This document shows positions 41,801-56,300 of a DNA stretch of 64,000 nucleotides, piece after piece. How positions within the stretch are numbered: the first letter of the stretch is position 1; each line of letters starts with the position of its first letter. The DNA is taken from positions 604,501-668,500 of the forward strand of contig JABMCL010003783.1 of the NCBI GenBank assembly GCA_018857735.1, in the 5' to 3' direction. This stretch comes from Alviniconcha marisindica (Eukaryota > Mollusca > Gastropoda > Provannidae). The position numbers and the translations under genes are program-made. The notes under the pieces are model-generated. The model was not told the DNA's origin. It was given only the letters and a program-made list of their open reading frames with translations, and searched no databases.

Positions 41801-44800
41801 TATACATGTGTTTTGTGGGTACATGCCTTTTGAAGTGAAGCTATGCTACCTGGGTTGTGCTGTGGCCTTGTTTTCAGAAATGGCTACAGGAGTTTACCCA
41901 GGTGGCACAGTATTCCATGTTGTGGGTGCAGAAGGTCAGTGGGACGCTCGCCATCAGAAACATTGAAAACCGCTTTGTAGAAACTAGTCTAGCTGGGCCA
42001 CCTCCGAGACAAGTGAACCTCTTTCTAACAAACTGGTACGCCTCTTCTTGTGGATCTGAAAAGGAGATGAGGATTCCTCTGTTGATTTTGTGTGTGTGTG
42101 TGTTCCCTCCCATGACCCCAAGAAAAAGTGTGAGTCTTTGTGATCATCAGTTGTCAGACATCTGTCCCACCAGCTTGGTGCAGCAGAAACGTATAGCAGT
42201 TGTATTTTCTTGCTTTGCTGTAAATGTGTTTAGTGTTGAACTTTACACAATGAGTATGCTTGACCAGTGATTTTTAACGCCCACAGAATCATCATAGGGT
42301 AGGTGGAGTGGGGTATTGGTAGCTTTGTTGAGGTACTTGCTCCAACTTCTGAAAGGGTGGCTACCGCCGGGACAACAGAACCTTAGGTGGTAGGGAACCC
42401 CCAGGTGCAAACAACTTGGGCACTGCACAGTACACAAAGCTGCAAAGCTTGCTGTTTGAACTGTTCACAAGCACAGTGTCACGAGGACAGCATCCACAGG
42501 AACAGCTGTTGACAAGAACAACTCCAGCAAAAAGATCGTCCATCTCTCTCTCCGAGAGCTCAGCACTGCCTCCCTGTTCACACGGCTCCTGAGCTCAGCG
42601 TGAAGGGTCCCACTTGGTTCGTTCACTGTCGCTTTACGTCCACAGAGACCGTATGGACTATTAAGGACAGGGAGCCCAGGACGGCCACCTCCACTTTCAC
42701 ACAGCTCCTGAGCTCTGACAGATTCCACTTATCAAGTTTTAGCCTTTAAACCACTCTGTCTGAGGCCAGGCCACAGTAGCATCAGACCGTTGAAGTTGAA
42801 AATTGTGTATCTTACTAAGCTCTTTTCCAGTCGGTTTTAAACTTTGTGCGATTGGTGAATACACACCTTGCTGTTTTTTGACACGGTCCAATTTTATTCT
42901 TTATTATCTCTGCGCAGAAAAAAATGGCCTTTTGGCTCACCATTCCCATAAAAGTTAAAACATTCAGTAAATATTACAATAAGACACATGACAAGTCAAT
43001 AAAATATGGAGCTAAATGCAAAACTATTCAGGGGGATATAATTTATATTCAAGTGACTTGAGTATACTATGATTTGAGTGTGATTTGAGTGTGAATGACA
43101 ACAGAAGGTTGACTATTCTAGTTTTTTTAATGTGAGTCAGTCTTCGTCTCTTTGAGTTTGTTTCATGCACATAATTTGAAAACTGCACGCAAAAAGAGTA
43201 TTGACCAATTTACGGACTAACCGTTAACCTTTTCAAAACATTTTACGCAGACAGACTGAGCAAGTTAATTTTTGTTCTCCTTCTTTCGTAAAATAAAAGC
43301 TGAGAAAATTCCCTCATGGTTTAAATACATTGTGATGTTAGAAAGGGGTCCACCTGTGCCTTTGTCCACCTGTCCACATGTCCACCTGTGCTTGCTGCAG
43401 CATCAGCTTAGGGAGTTGTTGGGTTGAACCACTTCCTTTGACCCTGGTAGACCTGCACGCTGTGTGATTGTTTGATGTGGTCCCTGTGGTGTCCTCCCTG
43501 TGAATGCAGCTTATCTCCCTTGCCCTCAGTAGCAGAGAATGCAGTATGCAGGTTTGTGTGAGCACTGGGTACTTAGGGCATCCTTTGTGTGAATGCAGCT
43601 TATCTCGCTTGCCCTCAGTAGTAGACAGTGCAGTATGCTATCGTTGGTGGGAGCTGCCACAAGTACCATTTTTGTTGCGACAAAAGTTTTGTTGCACCAA
43701 AACACGTCTTTTGTCATGACAAAAGTATGCCTGTCATGACAAAACTTTTGTCGTGACAAAATTATGTTTGTCATGACTATATTTTTTGTTGTGACAAAAC
43801 TTCTGTCATGACAAATATTTACATGTTTGTCATGACAAATGTTTTGTCACAACAAAATTATGTTTGTTGCGACAAAAGTTTTGTCTCGACAAAAATATGT
43901 TTGTCGCCACAAAAGTTTTGTCATGACAACATACTTCTGTCAAGACAAAAGATGTGTTTTGTCGTAACAAACACACGTTTGTCATGACAAACAGCTGTTT
44001 TGACAAAAGATGTGTTTGTTGCGACAAAACTTTTGTCATGACAAAAATTATACTTGTGGCAGCTCCCGCCAATGATAGTGTACAGGTTTGGGTGAGCACT
44101 GTGTACTTAGGGCATCCTGCCTGTGAATGCAGCTTATCTTGCTTGCCCTCAGTAGCAGCGAATGCAGTATGCAAGTAAAGAATGCAGTATGCAGGTTTGT
44201 GTGAGCACTGGGTACTTAGGGCATCCTTCCTGTGAATGCAGCTTATCTCGCTTGCCCTCAGTAGTAGAGAATGTGGTATGCAGGTTTGTGTGAGCACTGG
44301 GTACTTGGTGTCTGCCATGGGTCCACCCAAACCTATCCCAGTGGTGTTTGCATCTTAATCCATCATTAGCCATCATTGGAACCACGTTGCAGCATTGTGG
44401 CTGATCTAACACAGTGACTTTGCAGCATTTTTCCTGTTCACTAACATGGCAGTGTTTTGACCATGGTGCGCTAACGTTGCAGCGTTGGAACTGCCAGCTT
44501 ATGTTGCCAGGAGCTGCGTGGGCCAAAGAGGCCAGGTGTTTTGGAGTGTGTGGCTCACGCAAGGCAAGCTATCTTGAGGGACGCCTTGACTTTGGTTGCA
44601 CTTTTGCCTTCTGGTTTGCGCTTTGCTGAATGAGTAGACTGAGCTTCTTGCTAGCCCTCCAGTCTGCCTGCATTTTGCTGAATGAATAGACTGAGCTTCT
44701 GTCAAGCCCTTCAGTCTGTCTGCATTTTGCTGAATGAATAGACTGAGTTTCTTTCGAGCCCTTCAGTCTGTCTGCATTTTGCTGAATGAGTAGACTGAGG

Positions 44801-45039
44801 TTCACTCTAGCCCTTCAGTCTGTCTGCATTTTGCTGAATGAGTAGACTGAGCTTCACTCTAGCCCTTCAGTAACTGAGGGAGGTTGTAGCTAGCTGGGTC
44901 TTGCTGTAGAGAGCGCGGGCTTGTGGAAGAGTGGTGTGGGTTGGAAGTTCATGTGATTTCCATGGATTGGTAGATCATGAAGGATTGGCAGCTCAAGCCT
45001 TATTTCAACCATTTTAAGCCTGTGACTAAAATGTGAAGT

Positions 45040-45077
<38 letters not shown>

Positions 45078-47073
45078 TATTCATTGATTGTTAAATAGAT
45101 CAAAAAGTGAATCAACGGCTGAAACAGGACAGCTTTGCTGAGGTTGTGAAGCAGCCTGGTGGCTATCCAGATGCTGGCAACACAGCCCAGCTGGTCCACT
45201 TCAGTGCCAGCAGCTTCTCTCTCTTCAACACCACAGTGATCACGCTACACATTTTTCAAACCGGTGTGACTTCTGTGAGGTGGTGAAAGTAGCTCACAGA
45301 AACCAGTCATGTAGTTACTGTATGTTTTAACTGGTCAAATACATGGCTGTCCATACCACTATCAGAGCTGGACTAGCATAACACCCAGCTCCCGTCCCCG
45401 CCTAACACACACACACATGCACGTACACACACATATGCACAGACACACACACACACACACATGCATGCATGCCACATGCACACTCTCACTGTGCTGTGTT
45501 GTTTTGTTTTAGAACCCTTCAAACAAAATAACAGTCTGACCAATTGCTGATTTTGTTTCTGGTATATATATACTTATCCGATATAATACAAGAAATTGCT
45601 GGTTAACACGAGCCCCGCACCAGTGTATGCAGACACCTTGGATCCAAGGATTCTCTGAGAATTGCTTCACCAGCAGTTAGTTTAATGCTCATGCACACAT
45701 TCAGCATCCCACACGATAGCAGGTCTGTTCACTGAGAAGACAGAGGGGAAAAAAGAAGCTCGGATGGAACTGTTGCAGGCTTTCAGTGGTTGCAAGAGGC
45801 TTGTGTTGCTAGTGGTGTCTAACAAACCATCACTGGCCGGATCCAGTGATAGTTTATGTTGCACTCTAGCCATTACTTACGGAGATGGAAAAGCACTTGC
45901 ATACACCCCGGTGTGATCATTTGACTTTCCCTCTTTAGCGGGTCTACGTGACTCTAGGAGGCATTAATCCAATGGTTGAGGAAAGGATCGAGTCAGCAAT
46001 GGCATCTGTTTTCTGTGGATCCGTTGATCAAAGGGAATTTTTAGTACTGTACACAGGCGGTCACACTGGTAGTGGTGTACATGGGCAGTCACTGGTAGTG
46101 GTGTACTGGTAGTGGTGTACACAGGCAGGCGGTTTGGCCCAGCAAGCAGTCACTGGCAGTGGTGTACACAGTTGGTCTCCAGTGGTGGTGTACACAGGCA
46201 GTCACTGGTAGTGGTGTACACAGTCACCGGTAGTGGTGTACACAGTCACTGGTAGTGGTGTACACAGTCACTGGTAGTGGTGTACACAGTCACTGGTAGT
46301 GGTGTACATGGGCAGTCACAGGTAATGGCGCACACAGACGGTCACTGGTAGTGGTGTACTCTGTTGGTCACCAGTAGTGGTGTACACAGGCAGTCACAGG
46401 TAATGGTGTATACAGACAGTCACTGGTAGTGGTGTACACAGATGGTCACCAGTAGTGGTGTACACAGGCAGTCACAGGTAATGGTGTATACAGACAGTCA
46501 CTGGTAGTGGTGTACACAGATGGTCACCAGTAGTGGTGTACACACACAGTCACAGGTAATGGTGTACACAGTCACTGGTAGTGGTGTACACAGTCACTGG
46601 TAGTGGTGTACACAGTCACTGGTAGTGGTGTACATGGGCAGTAACTGGTAGTGGTGCACATAGGCAGTCATTGGTAGTGGTGTACACAGGCAGTCACTGG
46701 TAGTGGTGTACACAGTTGGTCATTGGTGGTGTACACAGGCAGTCACCAGTAGCAGTGCACATGGGCAGTCACTGGTAGTGGTGTACACAGGCAGTCACTG
46801 GTAGCGGTGTATATGGGCAGTCACTGGTAGTGGTGTATATGGGCAGTCAGTACTGTGCTTTTGATATGCTTACTCACAGAAAATGTTGCATTTTGACTGA
46901 CTCTTACTCTTAGTTTTATTTGTCGTGTTTTTCTCCAGCTTCCCATTGTTGATTTTGTTTATAATTAAATACTTTTCATGCTCGTATAATCTCTGACTCC
47001 CTTCCCCCACCCTTTCCTGTTGTCAATTTAAGATGATTTTGTAAGAGTATGAAAACAGAGCTAAAAGACTAAA

Positions 47074-47142
<69 letters not shown>

Positions 47143-47275
47143 ATGAAAAAGCTGTAAAAATGAATGGAAATGTAGACAAACAGGAAGTTGAGTGCTGTAG
47201 AGAGGTAGGAACCTGACACATAACAGTAGTCTGAAAAGATACCTGAGTCTGAGCTGTTGACCATGTATATGAAAA

Positions 47276-47324
<49 letters not shown>

Positions 47325-50300
47325 GTGGTGGTGAATGTATGTGTGTGATTGTGATGTATGTGTGTACTATGATGTGATGGACGCCTTGTGGTGTGACGTT
47401 TGTGTGTGGTGTGATGTGATGTATGTGTGGTGTGGTGTGATGTGATGTATGTGTGGTGTGTTGTGATGTGTGTGCGCACGTGCAGACCATTGTGCGGCGG
47501 CCGGTGCGGGAGAAGGAGCTGGAGGACTGGGAGGTGTATGACGAGGTGATCGCTGGACCAGGCACTGGCCAGCAGACACGCTCCGCCAAGCAACGCAACC
47601 TGGAGGTGAGACTTCACACACTTCATGTCAGCAACACAGCTAGTGGGACTTTACACACTCATGTCAGCAACACAGCTAGTGGGACTTTACACACTTCATG
47701 TCAGCAACATGCTAGTGGGCTTCACATGGCTAGTGGGACTTTACACACTTCATGTCAACAACACAGCTAGTGGGACTTTACACACTTCATGTCAGCAACA
47801 CAGCTAGTGGGACTTTACACACTTCATGTCAGCAACACAGCTAGTGGGACTTTACACACTTCATGTCAGCAACACAGCTAGTGGGACTTTACACACTTCA
47901 TATCAGCAACACAGCTAGTGGGACTTTACACACTTCATGTCAGCAACATGGCTAGTGGGACTTTACACACTTCATGTCAGCAACACGGCTAGTGGGACTT
48001 TACACACTTCATGTCAGCAACACAGCTAGTGGGACTTTACACACTTCATGTCAGCAACATGGCTAGTGGGACTTCACATGGCTAGTGGGACTTTACACAC
48101 TTCATGTCAGCAACACAGCTAGTGGGACTTTACACACTTCATGTCAGCAACACAGCTAGTGGGACTTTACACACTTCATGTCAGCAACACAGCTAGTGGG
48201 ACTTTACACACTTCATGTCAGCAACACAGCTAGTGGGACTTTACACACTTCATGTCAGCAACACAGCTAGTGGGACTTTACACACTTCATGTCAGCAACA
48301 GGCTAGTGGGACTTTACACACTTCATGTCAGGCACACATGGCTAGTGGGACTTTACACACTTCATGTCAGCAACACAGCTAGTGGGACTTTACACACTTC
48401 ATGTCAGCAACACTAGGCTAGTGGGACCTTTACACACTTCATGTCAGCAACACAGCTAGTGGGACTTTACACACTTCATGTCAGCAACACAGCTAGTGGG
48501 ACTTTACACACTTCATGTCAGCAACACAGCTAGTGGGACTTTACACACTTCATGTCAGCAACATGGCTAGTGGGACTTTACACACTTCATGTCAGCAACA
48601 CAGCTAGTGGGACTTTACACACTTCATGTCAGCAACAGCTAGTGGGACTTCACAGCTAGTGGGACTTTACACACTTCATGTCAGCAACATGGCTAGTGGG
48701 ACTTTACACACTGTGCTAGTGGGACTTTACACACTTCATGTCAGCAACACAGCTAGTGGGACTTTACACACTTCATGTCAGCAACACAGCTAGTGGGACT
48801 TTACACACTTCATGTCAGCAACACAGCTAGTGGGACTTTACACACTTCATGTCAGCAACATGGCTAGTGGGACTTTACACACTTCATGTCAGCAACAGCT
48901 AGTGGGACTTTACACACTTCATGTCAGCAACACAGCTAGTGGGACTTTACACACTTCATGTGGCTAGTGGGACTTTACACACTTCATGTCAGCAACAGCT
49001 AGTGGGACTTTACACACTTCATGTCAGCAACATGGCTAGTGGGACTTTACACACTTCATGTCAGCAACACGTAGTGGGCTAGTGGGACTTTACACACTTC
49101 ATGTCAGCAACACGGCTAGTGGGACTTTACATGGCTAGTGGGACTTTACACACTTCATGTCAGCAACACGGCTAGTGGGACTTTACATGGCTAGTGGGAC
49201 TTTACACACTTCATGTCAGCAACACAGCTAGTGGGACTTCACATGGCTAGTGCGACTTTATGTGTAGCAGTGGGGTTTTATGTAGCTGTGTAGTGGGTAC
49301 TGACAGTCTAACAGCAAATGGCTAGTGTGTGCTGTTAAGTGTATGGGCAGCAACACAGTGTGGGACTTTCATGGCTAGTGGGACTTTACACACTTATGTC
49401 AGACCAAGTGCTTTGAGGGCTGTGTGTGGTGTGTGGACTTCACATGGCTAGTGGGACTTTACACACTGTTCAGACCAAGGTTTTGAGGGCTGTGTGTGGT
49501 GTGTGTGTGTATGGACAGATCTAACAGACCAAAGTGCTGAGGGCTGTGTGTGGTGTATGTGTGTATGGACAGATCTAACAGACCAAAGTGCTGAGGGCTG
49601 TGTGTGGTGTGTGTGGACAGACCAGTGCTGAGGGCTGTGTGTGGTGTAAGACCAGTGTGAGGTGTATGGGATCTAACAGACCAAAGTGCTGAGGGCTGTG
49701 TGTGGGTGTGGACAGACCTAGTGTTGAGGGCTGTGTGTGGACAGACCAAAGTGCTGAGGGCTGTGTGTGGTGTGTGTGGACAGACCAGTGTGAGGGCTGT
49801 GTGTGGTGTGTGTGGACAGACCAGTGTTGAGGGCTGTGTGTGGTGTGTGTGGACAGACCAGTGTTGAGGGCTGTGTGTGGTGTGTGTGGACAGACCAGTG
49901 CTGAGGGCTGTGTGTGGTGTGTGTGGACAGACCAGTGTTGAGGGCTGTGTGTGGACAGACTAAAGAGTTGAGGGCTGTGTGTGGTGTGTATGGACAGATC
50001 TAACAGACCAAAGTGCTGAGGGCTGTGTGTGGACATACCAAAGTGCTGAGGGCTGTGTGTGGTGTGTGTGGACAGACCAGTGCTGAGGGCTGTGTGTGGT
50101 GTGTGTGGACAGACCAAAGTGCTGAGGGCTGTGTGTGGTGTGTGTGGACAGACCAGTGTTGAGGGCTGTGTGTGGACAGACCAGTGTTGAGGGCTGTGTG
50201 TGGACAGACCAGTGTTGAGGGCTGTGTGTGGACAGACCAAGTGCTGGGGGCTGTGTGTGGTGTGTGTGGACAGACCAGTGTTGAGGGCTGTGTGTGGACA

Positions 50301-53300
50301 GACCAAAGTGCTGAGGGCTGTGAGTGGTGTGTGTGGACAGACCAAAGTGTTGAGGGCTGTGAGTGGTGTGTGTGGACAGACCAGTGTTGAGGGCTGTGAG
50401 TGGTGTGTGTGGACAGACCAGTGTTGAGGGCTGTGAGTGGTGTGTGTGGACAGACCAGTGTTGAGGGCTGTGGTGGTGTGTTGGACAGACCAGTGTTGAG
50501 GGCTGTGTGTGGACAGACCAAAGTGTTGAGGGCTGTGAGTGGTGTGTGTGGACAGACCAGTGTTGAGGGCTGTGTGTGGACAGATCAAACTGTTGAGGGC
50601 TGTGTGTGGTGTGTGTGGACAGACCAGTGTTGAGGGCTGTGTGTGGACAGACCAAAGTGTTGAGGGCTGTGTGTGGTGTGTGTGGACAGACCAGTGTTGA
50701 GGGCTGTGTGTGGACAGATCAAACTGTTGAGGGCTGTGTGTGGTGTGTGTGGACAGACCAGTGTTGAGGGCTGTGTGTGGACAGACCAGTGTTGAGGGCT
50801 GTGTGTGGACAGACCAAAGTGCTGAGGGCTGTGTGGTGTGTGTGTACAGATTTCATTGTCACTGAAGGATGGCATTGGCATATCACTAGTGAACAGCTTG
50901 CCAGAGGAGCTGGTCTACGTCACGCTGCGCAACATCCAGGTGGAGATCACCTCGCGAACCTCACAGCTCACAGTCAACGCCAGTGTGGCAGAGGTCAAGG
51001 TCAGAACATGGCTCAGGTGTACGCTTTTTGTCTTTAATGGAGCTACAGTTGCAAACTTTATTGTTAATGGAGCTATGCAATGTACAGTTGTTACATTGAG
51101 TGTTGGCCAGTACTTACCTGTGAAGTGTTGCAATGTACAGTTGTCACATTGAGTGTTGGCCAGTACTTACCTGTGAAGTGTTGCAATGTACAGTTGTCAC
51201 ATTGAGTGTTGGCCAGTACTTACCTGTGAAGCGTTGCAATGTACAGTTTTCACATTGAGTGTTGGCCAGTACTTACCTGTGTATACAGTTGTCACATTGA
51301 GTGTTGGCCAGTACTTACCTGTGTGTATAGTTGTCACATTGAGTGTTTGCCAGTACTTACCTGTCTATACAGTTGTCGCATTGCGTGTTGGCCAGTACTT
51401 ACCTGTCTATACAGTTGTCGCATTGAGTGTTGGCCAGTACTTACAACACCTGTGTATTGGGCGGTTCAGGTGGGGTTGTTAACTCCCTTGACTTTTGCCC
51501 GGCATCGCTTAAGCCCCTTGGCTGCTTTTACTTCCAGTGCGTACTTTCTTCACAATGGAAGGCGGTGACAGTGAATTTGCAAATTTTACACTGCCAACTT
51601 TAAAGGCATTTTTTGGAGGCCCATAGTCAGAATGTGTCTGGCAACAAGCAATAACTTGTTGCTCATGCTATAGGATGCCCCGAAACGCATAGTTTCCACG
51701 AAATCGCAATCTTCTGGTCAGCCAAAAAATGACACAAAGGCACTTTTTTCCCACCCTACATCCCCTTTCCCTGGTAATATTTGCAGCTGCAACAGTGGTG
51801 GCATTTGTACTGCTTCGCAATTCTAGGTTCAAGTTCCATTCTTATACACAGCGTGAATCAATGCCTACTCAGAAATCGGCCCGGAAGTGACGCTGCAACC
51901 TCTAGTGACAACTTGCGCGAAAGATTACAAAGGGCATTCCAGCTTCACTGAATCGCCCAATACAGTTGTCGCATTGAGTGTTGGCCAGGACTTACCTTTG
52001 AAGCGTTGCAGTGTACAAACTGTCCCAGTGATGGTGGACTAATGTCTGTGTGGACTGGCAGGTGGACAACCAGCTGTTTGGAGCTGTGCGGCCAGTTATG
52101 CTGTACGTGACGCCCAACGTTCGTCACGACCACCCGGACACTACGCCTGCCCTTCAGATCTCTGCCTACAAGGTGCCCAGCGCCAAGTGGAATGCTGAGA
52201 TTTTCAAGGTACACACTGACGTTATGCATGCAGTGACCTGTTGTTGCAAGCAGCTCTGCCATTGGTCATAGTCTCACCGTGGCTGTGGGCTTTGTTCTGC
52301 ATTGTAACAAATAACACATACTGGTCACTCTCTCTCTCTGTCTGTATGTCTGTCTGTCTCTGCCTGTCTGTCTCTCACTCTCTCTGTGTCTGTCTCTCTC
52401 TATGTCTCTGTCTCTCTGTGTCTGTCTCTCTGTCTCTCTGTGTGTCTCTGTCTCTCTCTGTCTGTCTGTCTTTGTCTCTCTCTGTCTCTCTCTCTCACAC
52501 ACGCACGCATGCACGCACGCACACAATCATACGCACACACTCATACGCATGCATTCATGTGTCCTTTGGTTGTTGATGTTGATGGTGTGTCATGTGGTTG
52601 TTGATGTTCATCGTGTGTCCTGTGGTGGTGATGACTGTGGTGTGTCCTGTGGTTGTTGATGTTCATGGTGTGTTGTGTGGTTGTTGATGTTCATGGTCTG
52701 TCCTGTGGTCATTGATATTCTGGTTCATGGTTCTGAGGTTGTCGATGTTCATGGTGTGTCCTTTTTTTTGTTGCAGTACCTGCAGATCAACACGAAACGC
52801 TTGACCATACATCTGGAGGAGAGGTTGCTGTGGAAATTGCTGCAGTTTGCTGGCTTCAGGAAAGATGGTTCAGACTTGCAGCATATGGAAGATGCTTATG
52901 ACACTCACAGGTACCCTCTGCTTCTGTTTCTTTGGCATTTCCTGTCTTAAGAGATGCCTTGTGTCCTTAGCTAGCCTCTTGTCTGTGGGCTTGTACATCT
53001 AAAGAGGTGTCTGACTTCAGCAGATAGCCTCCTGTCTCTGTGTCTGTGGGCTTGTACATCTAAAGAGGTGTCTGACTTCAGCAGATAGCCTCCTGTCTCT
53101 GTGTCTGTGGGCTTGTACATCTAAAGAGGTGTCTGACTTCAGCAGATAGCCTCCTGTCTCTGTGTCTGTGGGCTTGTACATCTAAAGAGATGTTTGATGT
53201 CAGCAGATAGCCTCCTGTCTCTGTGTCTGTGGGCTTGTACATCTAAAGAGGTGTCTGACTTCAGCAGATAGCCTCCTGTCTCTGTGTCTGTGGGCTTGTA

Positions 53301-56300
53301 CATCTAAAGAGATGTTTGATGTCAGCAGATAGCCTCCTGTCTCTGTGTCTGTGGGCTTGTACATCTAAAGAGGTGTCTGACTTCAGCAGATAGCCTCCTG
53401 TCTCTGTGTCTGTGGGCTTGTACATCTAAAGAAATGTTTGATGTCAGGATATGGCCTCCTGTCTCTGTGTCTGTGGGGTTGTACATCTAAAGAGATGTTT
53501 GATGTCAGCAGATAGCCTCTTGTCTCTGTCTGTGGGGTTGTACATCTAAAGAGATGTTTGATGTCAGCAGATAGCCTCTTGTCTCTGTCTGTGGGGTTGT
53601 ACATCTAACGAGATGTTTGATGTCAGCAGATAGCCTCTTGTCTCTGTCTGTGGGGTTGTACATCTAAAGAGATGTTTGATGTCAGCAGATAGCCTCTTGT
53701 CTCTGTCTGTGGGGTTGTACATCTAACAAGATGTTTGATGTCAGCAGATAGCCTCTTGTCTCTGTCTGTGGGGTTTTACATCTAAAGAGATGTTTGATGT
53801 CAGGATATGGCCTCCTGTCTCTGTGTCTGTGGGGTTGTACATCTAAAGAGATGTTTGATGTCAGGATATGGCCTCCTGTCTCTGTGTCTGTGGGGTTGTA
53901 CCTCTAAAGAGATGTTTGATGTCAGCAGATAGCCTCTTGTCTCTGTCTGTGGGGTTGTACATCTAAAGAGATGTTTGATGTCAGCAGATAGCCTCTTGTC
54001 TCTGTCTGTGGGGTTGTACATCTAAAGAGATGTTTGATGTCAGCAGATAGCCTCTTGTCTCTGTCTGTGGGGTTGTACATCTAAAGAGATGTTTGATGTC
54101 AGCAGATAGCCTCTTGTCTCTGTCTGTGGGGTTGTACATCTAAAGAGATGTTTGATGTCAGGATATGGCCTCCTGGCTCTGTGTCTGTGGGGTTGTACAT
54201 CTAAAGAGATGTTTGATGTCAGCAGATAGCCTCTTGTCTCTGTCTGTGGGGTTGTACATCTAAAGAGATGTTTGATGTCAGGATATGGCCTCCTGTCTCT
54301 ATGTCTGTGGGGTTGTACATCTAAAGAGATGTTTGATGTCAGGATATGGCCTCCTGGCTCTGTGTCTGTGGGGTTGTACATCTAAAGAGATGTTTGATGT
54401 CAGGATATGGCCTCCTGTCTCTGTGTCTGTGGGGTTGTACATCTAAAGAGATGTTTGATGTCAGGATATGGCCTCCTGTCTTTGTGTCTGTGGGGTTGTA
54501 CATCAAAAGAGATGTTTGATGTCAGGATATGGCCTCCTGTCTCTGTGTCTGTGGGGTTGTACATCAAAAGAGATGTTTGATGTCAGGATATGGCCTCCTG
54601 TCTCTGTGTCTGTGGGGTTGTACATCAAAAGAGATGTTTGATGTCAGGATATGGCCTCCTGTCTCTGTGTCTGTGGGGTTGTACATCAAAAGAGGTGACA
54701 TGTCAGGATATGGACTCTTGTCTGTGGGGCTGTACATAATATAAAGCCTATATAGCCTCTTGTCTGTGGGTTTGTATATCTAAAGAGGTGTCTATTGTCA
54801 ACAGGTAGTCTGTAAATGGATGTCCAATACCCACAGGTAACCTTGTTTGACTGTGTGTATGTGTGTTTGGAGGGGGGTTCTGTCTAAATGTAAAGATGTC
54901 TCTGATACAAACAGGAGCTGTCTGGCAGGGACACTGGCAACAAACAGAAAGGGGATAGGATGGGGGGGTGGGGGGGGGGTAACATTGCAGTTTTCATGAA
55001 GTCTCTTTTCATTTGCAGAGCCCTGTCCGCAGTGACATCCATTCAGTCCAAGCGATACTACTTCGGACACCTCAAATTGTGCACCAGTCGAGTGACCCTG
55101 AGCATGGTGACCTCCAGCAAGCTTCCCCCTGACCTCAAGGTCATCAAGCACGCCCTCTCCATTCCACTTATTGCCTTTGAGGAGGCCAAGGTGGACCTGG
55201 GTAAGTGATCATGTTATACAAGAAAAGACAGATTCAGATATCCAGTGACACTAAAGAAGACAGTTTCCAGATATTAAGTGACACTGGCGAGGACAGTTTC
55301 CAGATATTAAGTGACACTAGAGAAGACAGTTTCCAGATAGTGATGCTAGAGAAGACAGTTTCCAGATATTCAGTGACACTAGAGAAGACAGTTTCCAGAT
55401 ATTCAGTGACTCTAAAGAAGACGGTTTCCAAATATTCAGTGATGGTTCATTGTCGCAGTTCACTTTGTCAGAAACTCCCACCACTCTTCTGATTCAGACG
55501 TAAGTAGTAGCTTTATGTACTGTTCCCTTTAATGTTTTGTGTGGGGGTGTGTCACTGTGGGGGTGTATGCTGAACAGAGAAGGAAAGAAAAATGGCATTA
55601 CTGACAGTGTAAAACTGAAATGTTCCTTAAGATTTGTTTTATTTTTAATCTCATTTTTATCTCAGTGGAATAGCAGCTGACTTGAAAATGGAGCATTTAA
55701 GGACAGTCATGATTAAAATCTTAGATATAAAACCAAGAACATTTCAGAAATGCCCTTACCTTTCTCATTTTCTGCCGTCATTCACTGCTAACAACATTTC
55801 AGAAATGCCCTTACCTTTCTCATTTTCTGGCTTCATTCACTGCTAGTGAAAGTCTCAGTTAAACATTACTTTTATTTTTGAATGAAAAAATCAGAAGTTT
55901 TGTTTTGTGTTGAATGAAAAAGTTATGTTTTGCTTTGCGTTGACAGATCCCTACTGTCGCTACCATCCCTTTGAGACCAGCCACTTCCTGCTGAGTGACA
56001 TGATTCAGCACTACACTCAGGTCAGTGACACAACATGGCATGACAGGAGATGGCATGGCATTACAGGCATGTCAGCAACATGACACACAGGTTGGCGACA
56101 TGACACACAATTACATGCAGGTCAGCAGTATGACACAGCATGACACATGGGTTGGCAACATGACACAGAATTACACTCAGGTCAGTGATATGACACACAG
56201 GTTGGCAACATGACACAGAATTACACTCAGGTCAGTGATATGACACACAAGTTTTGTGACATGACACAGCATTACATTCAGGTCAGTGAAATGATTCAGC

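Noticed and set aside
42250..42740. Minus-strand [14 protein letters not shown] frame as a gene
   Set aside because: A second inverted copy exists at 20040-20165 and both are in introns; it behaves as a dispersed repeat.
49575..50655. Ser/His/Pro repeat minus-strand frames resembling secreted repeat proteins
   Set aside because: Translation of the exon 30 acceptor array; no start, signal or splice support.
52266..52526. Arg/Glu-rich minus-strand frame
   Set aside because: Antisense translation of TCTG/TCTC low-complexity sequence.
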